From: Flavobacterium gelidilacus DSM 15343
GTDB taxonomy: Bacteria > Bacteroidota > Bacteroidia > Flavobacteriales > Flavobacteriaceae
Length of the DNA: 64,000 nt
Reading direction: 5' to 3'
NCBI RefSeq assembly: GCF_000422685.1
Contig: NZ_AUGN01000004.1
Span: forward strand, 248,001-312,000
Shown here one piece after another: positions 61,215 through 64,000 of this stretch. Under the pieces are notes generated by a model. That model had not been told where the DNA came from. It searched no databases and was given only the letters and a program-made list of their open reading frames with translations. Position 1 is the first letter of the stretch. Each line of letters begins with the position of its first letter. The translations under genes were made by a program, and so were the position numbers.

Positions 61215-61240
61215 TGTAAAAGGGTTTAATTATTATAAAG

Positions 61241-61285
61241 CAAAATTACTCAAATTAAAACTGTCTTCTTTTGACCTATATCAAA
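61241..61285 (-). promoter_or_regulatory. tolC operon promoter with TTTGAC-N4-ATCAAA site
   Basis: The inverted repeat TTTGACCTATATCAAA (61270-61285, centre 61277.5) lies 29.5 bp upstream of -7 TAATTTTG (61248-61241, minus strand). The spacing equals that of the three cco/hem sites. No -33 TTG is present. A Crp/Fnr gene ends only 18 bp upstream, so its product is the likely binder. Confidence 0.7.
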
Positions 61286-61303
61286 AAATGAAACTAGTAC
61301 TTA

Positions 61304-61870
61304 TTATGATGAAACATTGTTTCTTATTCGACTAAGTGTTTCTTGCGTCATTCCGAGGTAAGATGCAATATGACCTAAAGGCACACGGTTTGAAATATCT
61401 GGAAATTCAGCAAGCATATAATCATAACGCTCTTTAGCTGTCTGAAATTGAACAGCATTTAGTTTATGCACAATTTTAGTAAACATTTCGATGGACAACA
61501 GCCTTATAAGTTTTTCCATTTTGTGGTATTTGGCTAATAATATGTCCATTTTTTCTTTTGTAATACTATATAGAACTGAATCTTCTAAAATCTCTAAATA
61601 ATAAAAGCTAGGACTTTGATGAAAAAAGCTATCTGCGCTAGACATAAAATTATCAACACCAAAGAACCATTGCGTTACTTCCTTACCATCTTTTTTAAGG
61701 TAATAACTTCTTCCAATACCTTGTTCTACAAAATATAATTTATTACAAACCTGACCTTCTTTTATTAAAACTTGATTTTTTTGGACACATTCTTTTTCAA
61801 AATGAGAAAGGATGTCATTTAATTCATCATGAGAGAAAGGTACAAACTTTATTAAGGAATCAGTAATCAT
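61304..61870 (-). CDS. Crp/Fnr-family transcriptional regulator
   Basis: 188 residues. The cyclic-nucleotide-type sensor domain (IKEGQVCNKLYFVEQGIGRS, then VTQWFFGVDNFMSS) lacks the cAMP phosphate-binding motif and an N-terminal Cys cluster. The C-terminal HTH is GHIASYLGMTQETLSRIRNN with E177-T-L-S180-R181, the FNR-type E-x-x-S-R recognition pattern. Likely local activator of the tolC operon. Confidence 0.92.
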   Translation of the reverse strand: MITDSLIKFVPFSHDELNDILSHFEKECVQKNQVLIKEGQVCNKLYFVEQGIGRSYYLKKDGKEVTQWFFGVDNFMSSADSFFHQSPSFYYLEILEDSVLYSITKEKMDILLAKYHKMEKLIRLLSIEMFTKIVHKLNAVQFQTAKERYDYMLAEFPDISNRVPLGHIASYLGMTQETLSRIRNNVSS

Positions 61871-62104
61871 AAATGTTTTAGGACTTAAAAAACTAAAATA
61901 GTAAAAGCATCTGATATATTATTTATAAATTTTAAAGTTTACTAAATTTTATATTAGACAAAATGTTCTTGTTTGTTTTAGAGCTAATTCATTAATGATT
62001 AGCTATAATATATTTTTAAGAGCCTAATTATTATACAAGGTTTATTATTAACTATTAACAATTAGTTAATGCTCAGAAGTAATATTTAATTCTTATTAGA
62101 ACCT
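61871..62104. other. 234-bp gene-free region upstream of the Crp/Fnr gene
   Basis: AT-rich spacer holding the promoter of the regulator and the 3' flank of the ArsC-like gene. No ORF, repeat or clear promoter was identified. Confidence 0.4.
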
Positions 62105-62476
62105 TTATTTAACAAAATAAAGCATGTCTTGAGGGTTAGTCATCATCACTATTTTATCTCCTTTCATAACAATTGGTGCTTTTAATATACTTGGATTATG
62201 AACTAGTAATTTTAACCAATCATCGTCCGATAATTGTTTCATATGTCCAAATTTCTGCAGAAAATCAGAACTTTCTGTGTTTACTAATTCTCGCATATTA
62301 ACTCCCATTCTAGTTGCTAATTCAGCCCATTGTGTAGTTGTCAATTTCATGTGTACTAAATCTATGTCATGAATAGGTATATTGTCAATTTGTGCGTAAG
62401 CCAAAATTTGTCGACCAACATGTTCTTCAGAATTATAAATTAGCGTTATTTCTTTATTTGTGTTAGCGAATATCAT
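62105..62476 (-). CDS. ArsC-like thioredoxin-fold protein without the catalytic Cys
   Basis: 123 residues of the ArsC/Spx fold: an N-terminal TLIYNSEEHVGRQILAYAQI and the late LLVHNPSILKAPIVMKGDKI, which matches the ArsC family block (LLxxNPxLIKRPIV). The usual CxxC or CxxS at the first helix is replaced by SEEHVG, so it cannot reduce arsenate by the known route. A regulatory or other function is more likely. Monocistronic. Confidence 0.85.
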   Translation of the reverse strand: MIFANTNKEITLIYNSEEHVGRQILAYAQIDNIPIHDIDLVHMKLTTTQWAELATRMGVNMRELVNTESSDFLQKFGHMKQLSDDDWLKLLVHNPSILKAPIVMKGDKIVMMTNPQDMLYFVK

Positions 62477-62793
62477 AGTTAATTTTCGTAGGAAGATATG
62501 AATAATAAATCATTTATCGAAAATATTTAGAATTACTTTCAATTAATAGGAAGTAAATAAAAATAAGAGATTAGATACTTTTTTAGCTTTAATTTATTGT
62601 TTATAAATATTAGTTGTATACAATCACACTGACATCGAAAGAACCATTTTTAATAATTGTAATTTATTGTTTTATATTTGTTGTAATTAGTGATTGGTTA
62701 AAAATACTAATGCTACTTGAAAAAAGTTATGATTTATTAGGAATGACAAATAAAAAAATCTTCAGAAAAAGATTAAATTGAATTAATTAAAAA
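62477..62793. other. 317-bp divergent gap between the ArsC-like and amine-oxidase genes
   Basis: It contains the palindrome TTGTATACAA (62614-62623), one base pair shorter per arm than the MarR operator at 37330, and a -7-like TATATTTG (62673-62680) without a matching -33. A 23-codon ORF (62710-62781) is too short to accept. Confidence 0.4.
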
Positions 62794-63846
62794 ATGGTAA
62801 TAATAATTGGAGCTGGTTTATCGGGACTTTTGACAGGTTACCGGTTAAAGAAAGAAGGAATTCCATTTAAAATTTTAGAAGCAAGGAATAGAGTTGGTGG
62901 AAGAATCAACACTGTATATGGAACAAATAATACACCTGTAGAAATGGGTGCAACATGGTTTACTAATCAGCATAAACATCTATTTGCGCTTCTAGAAGAA
63001 TTAGAGATTGATTATTTTCAACAACATATGGATAGTAATGTCTTTTTTCAATCCTCAGATGTTGCACCTATTCAATCTATACAAATTCCGAGTCAACAAC
63101 CTAGTTATAGAATCTCTGAAGGAACATCTAATTTAATAAACACATTGTTAAAAAAACTAGATAAAAACGATATCTTGCTGAATCAAACCGTGAAGAGTAT
63201 TAAATTCCATAAAAATACTGTTCAAGTAATTTCCAAAGAAATATTTGAGGGGAAAATGGTTGTTTTAGCCATTCCACCAAAATTGTGGTCAAAAAAAATA
63301 GTGTTTGAGCCTCATTTACCTCAAAATTTAATGGATGTTGCCAAACAAACACATACATGGATGGAAGATTCAATTAAGGTTGCTTTGACTTATAGTAAAC
63401 CCTTTTGGGAAGAAGAAAACTTGTGTGGGACTTTTTATAGTAATACAGGTCCTATTAATGAATTATATGATCATTGTAATCATGCAAGATCGAAATTCGC
63501 ACTATGTGGTTTTATCAATTCATCCTTTAAGAATCTTACTTATTTAGAAAGACGTTTGAGTGTAATTAATCAATTAAAAAAAGCTTTTGGAGTAAAAATA
63601 GAAGAATTTATTGATTATGAGGAATGTGTATGGAGCAAAGAAGAAAATACTTTTGAAGTATCAGATACTTTTTTATATCCTCATGAGAATAATGGAAATC
63701 CAATTTTCAGCAAGACTTTATTTGATGATAAATTATTAATTTCAAGTTCTGAATCATCTTTACAATTTCCTGGATATATGGATGGTGCTATATATTCTGC
63801 TAATGTAACTGCCGAAAAGATAATTAGAGCACAACAAAATCTTTAA
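62794..63846 (+). CDS. FAD-dependent amine oxidase / NAD(P)-binding oxidoreductase
   Basis: 350 residues. The FAD-binding GAGLSGL (6-12) and the second signature EARNRVGGRINT (29-40) are complete, followed by ATWFTNQH and the C-terminal FAD block with FPGYMDGAIYSA. It belongs to the flavin amine-oxidase superfamily (monoamine oxidase or phytoene-desaturase-like). The length is short for MAO, so part of the substrate domain is reduced. Substrate unknown. Confidence 0.9.
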   Translation: MVIIIGAGLSGLLTGYRLKKEGIPFKILEARNRVGGRINTVYGTNNTPVEMGATWFTNQHKHLFALLEELEIDYFQQHMDSNVFFQSSDVAPIQSIQIPSQQPSYRISEGTSNLINTLLKKLDKNDILLNQTVKSIKFHKNTVQVISKEIFEGKMVVLAIPPKLWSKKIVFEPHLPQNLMDVAKQTHTWMEDSIKVALTYSKPFWEEENLCGTFYSNTGPINELYDHCNHARSKFALCGFINSSFKNLTYLERRLSVINQLKKAFGVKIEEFIDYEECVWSKEENTFEVSDTFLYPHENNGNPIFSKTLFDDKLLISSSESSLQFPGYMDGAIYSANVTAEKIIRAQQNL

Positions 63847-63943
63847 TTAATTACTCGTTATGTTTGTTGTAAATAGACATTCAATTTTCCTTTGCATTCG
63901 ATTTTTTATGTAACTTCTTTCTTGCTAATTAAATTAGAGTTAG

Positions 63944-64000
63944 TTAAAAATAATACAAATCAACTTCAAAAGCATCTAAAATATTTTGTAACTTAAGTTC
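63944..64000 (-). CDS. possible 3' end of a leftward gene
   Basis: An 18-codon open frame enters from the right edge and ends with TAA at 63946-63944, ending in LDAFEVDLYYF. This is too short to assign, and an open frame of this length can occur by chance. Confidence 0.3.
   Translation of the reverse strand, partial: ELKLQNILDAFEVDLYYF

Noticed and set aside
40983..61285. Similar inverted repeats as possible Crp/Fnr sites at other genes (for example the half-site ATATCATATTTT near 21234)
   Set aside because: Only one arm is present there, and the 29.5-bp spacing to a -7 box is not met.
62710..62781. 23-codon ORF in the spacer before the amine oxidase (leader peptide?)
   Set aside because: No codon pattern, start context or attenuator hairpin supports it.

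Overview
The window is chromosomal DNA from a member of the Bacteroidota, most likely a Flavobacteriaceae species close to Flavobacterium. The grounds are the strong AT bias, promoters with the Bacteroidota -7 element TAnnTTTG, the near absence of Shine-Dalgarno sequences, a type IX secretion sorting domain, many short lipoproteins with S/A-C lipoboxes, and the gene sets rsfS-ftsH-LUD-cdsA-psd and ccoNO-ccoQ-ccoP-ccoG-ccoH. No tRNA, rRNA, CRISPR array, prophage or intact insertion sequence was seen. Most of the window is ordinary core genome.

Layout. 1-13.8 kb: a truncated conserved protein, an MBL-fold hydrolase, two small envelope proteins, then a leftward block with an esterase, a DUF4870-like membrane protein, a dihydroorotase-like protein that has lost its metal ligands, and a BatA/vWA membrane protein; a DEAD-box helicase; a frameshifted zeta-toxin-like kinase with a 49-residue overlapping partner; SRPBCC protein, pyrE, a NUDIX hydrolase, a metal-binding lipoprotein and an M14 peptidase. 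13.9-24.2 kb: a DbpA-type helicase, an outer-membrane barrel, a SulP transporter, coaD and ddl separated by a DUF433/DUF5615 toxin-antitoxin-like pair, a PASTA protein and an RluD-type pseudouridine synthase. 23-34 kb: phospholipid and membrane genes (cdsA, psd, an acyl-CoA-binding protein, a lipoprotein superoxide dismutase), ftsH/rsfS, birA, a T9SS-exported endonuclease, an RNA methyltransferase and an Arg/Ser-rich repeat protein. 35.6-37.3 kb: a MarR-controlled nitroreductase/YceI unit. 37.4-50 kb: a microaerobic respiration region with an Fnr-like regulator, the copper ATPase CcoI, the cbb3 oxidase and its assembly factors, hemN, thioredoxin and two rhodaneses. 50-56 kb: a TrmH methyltransferase, envelope proteins, outer-membrane phospholipase A, and a LytTR regulator, small lipoprotein and TPR histidine kinase set. 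56-62 kb: a Crp/Fnr regulator followed by a TolC/HlyD/ABC-permease export operon that carries a hydrolase and a DoxX protein. 62-64 kb: an ArsC-like protein and an FAD amine oxidase.

The most informative pattern is regulatory. Three promoters of the respiration region (ccoI, ccoS-ccoNOQP, hemN) carry the inverted repeat WATGAYAWWTRTCATA, each centred exactly 29.5 bp upstream of the TAnnTTTG-like -7 element. A fourth promoter, in front of tolC, has a different inverted repeat (TTTGAC-N4-ATCAAA) at the same 29.5-bp distance, next to a second Crp/Fnr gene. The recognition helices of the two regulators differ in the way expected for ATGA and TTGA half-sites. None of the four promoters has a -33 TTG. 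This reads as two parallel activator regulons with one shared promoter geometry. Other points for follow-up are the one-base deletion in the P-loop of the zeta-like toxin, the apparently dead dihydroorotase, the MarR promoter bracketed by two identical operators, an 18-bp palindrome lying over a transcription start, and a LytTR regulator whose receiver domain cannot be phosphorylated in the usual way.
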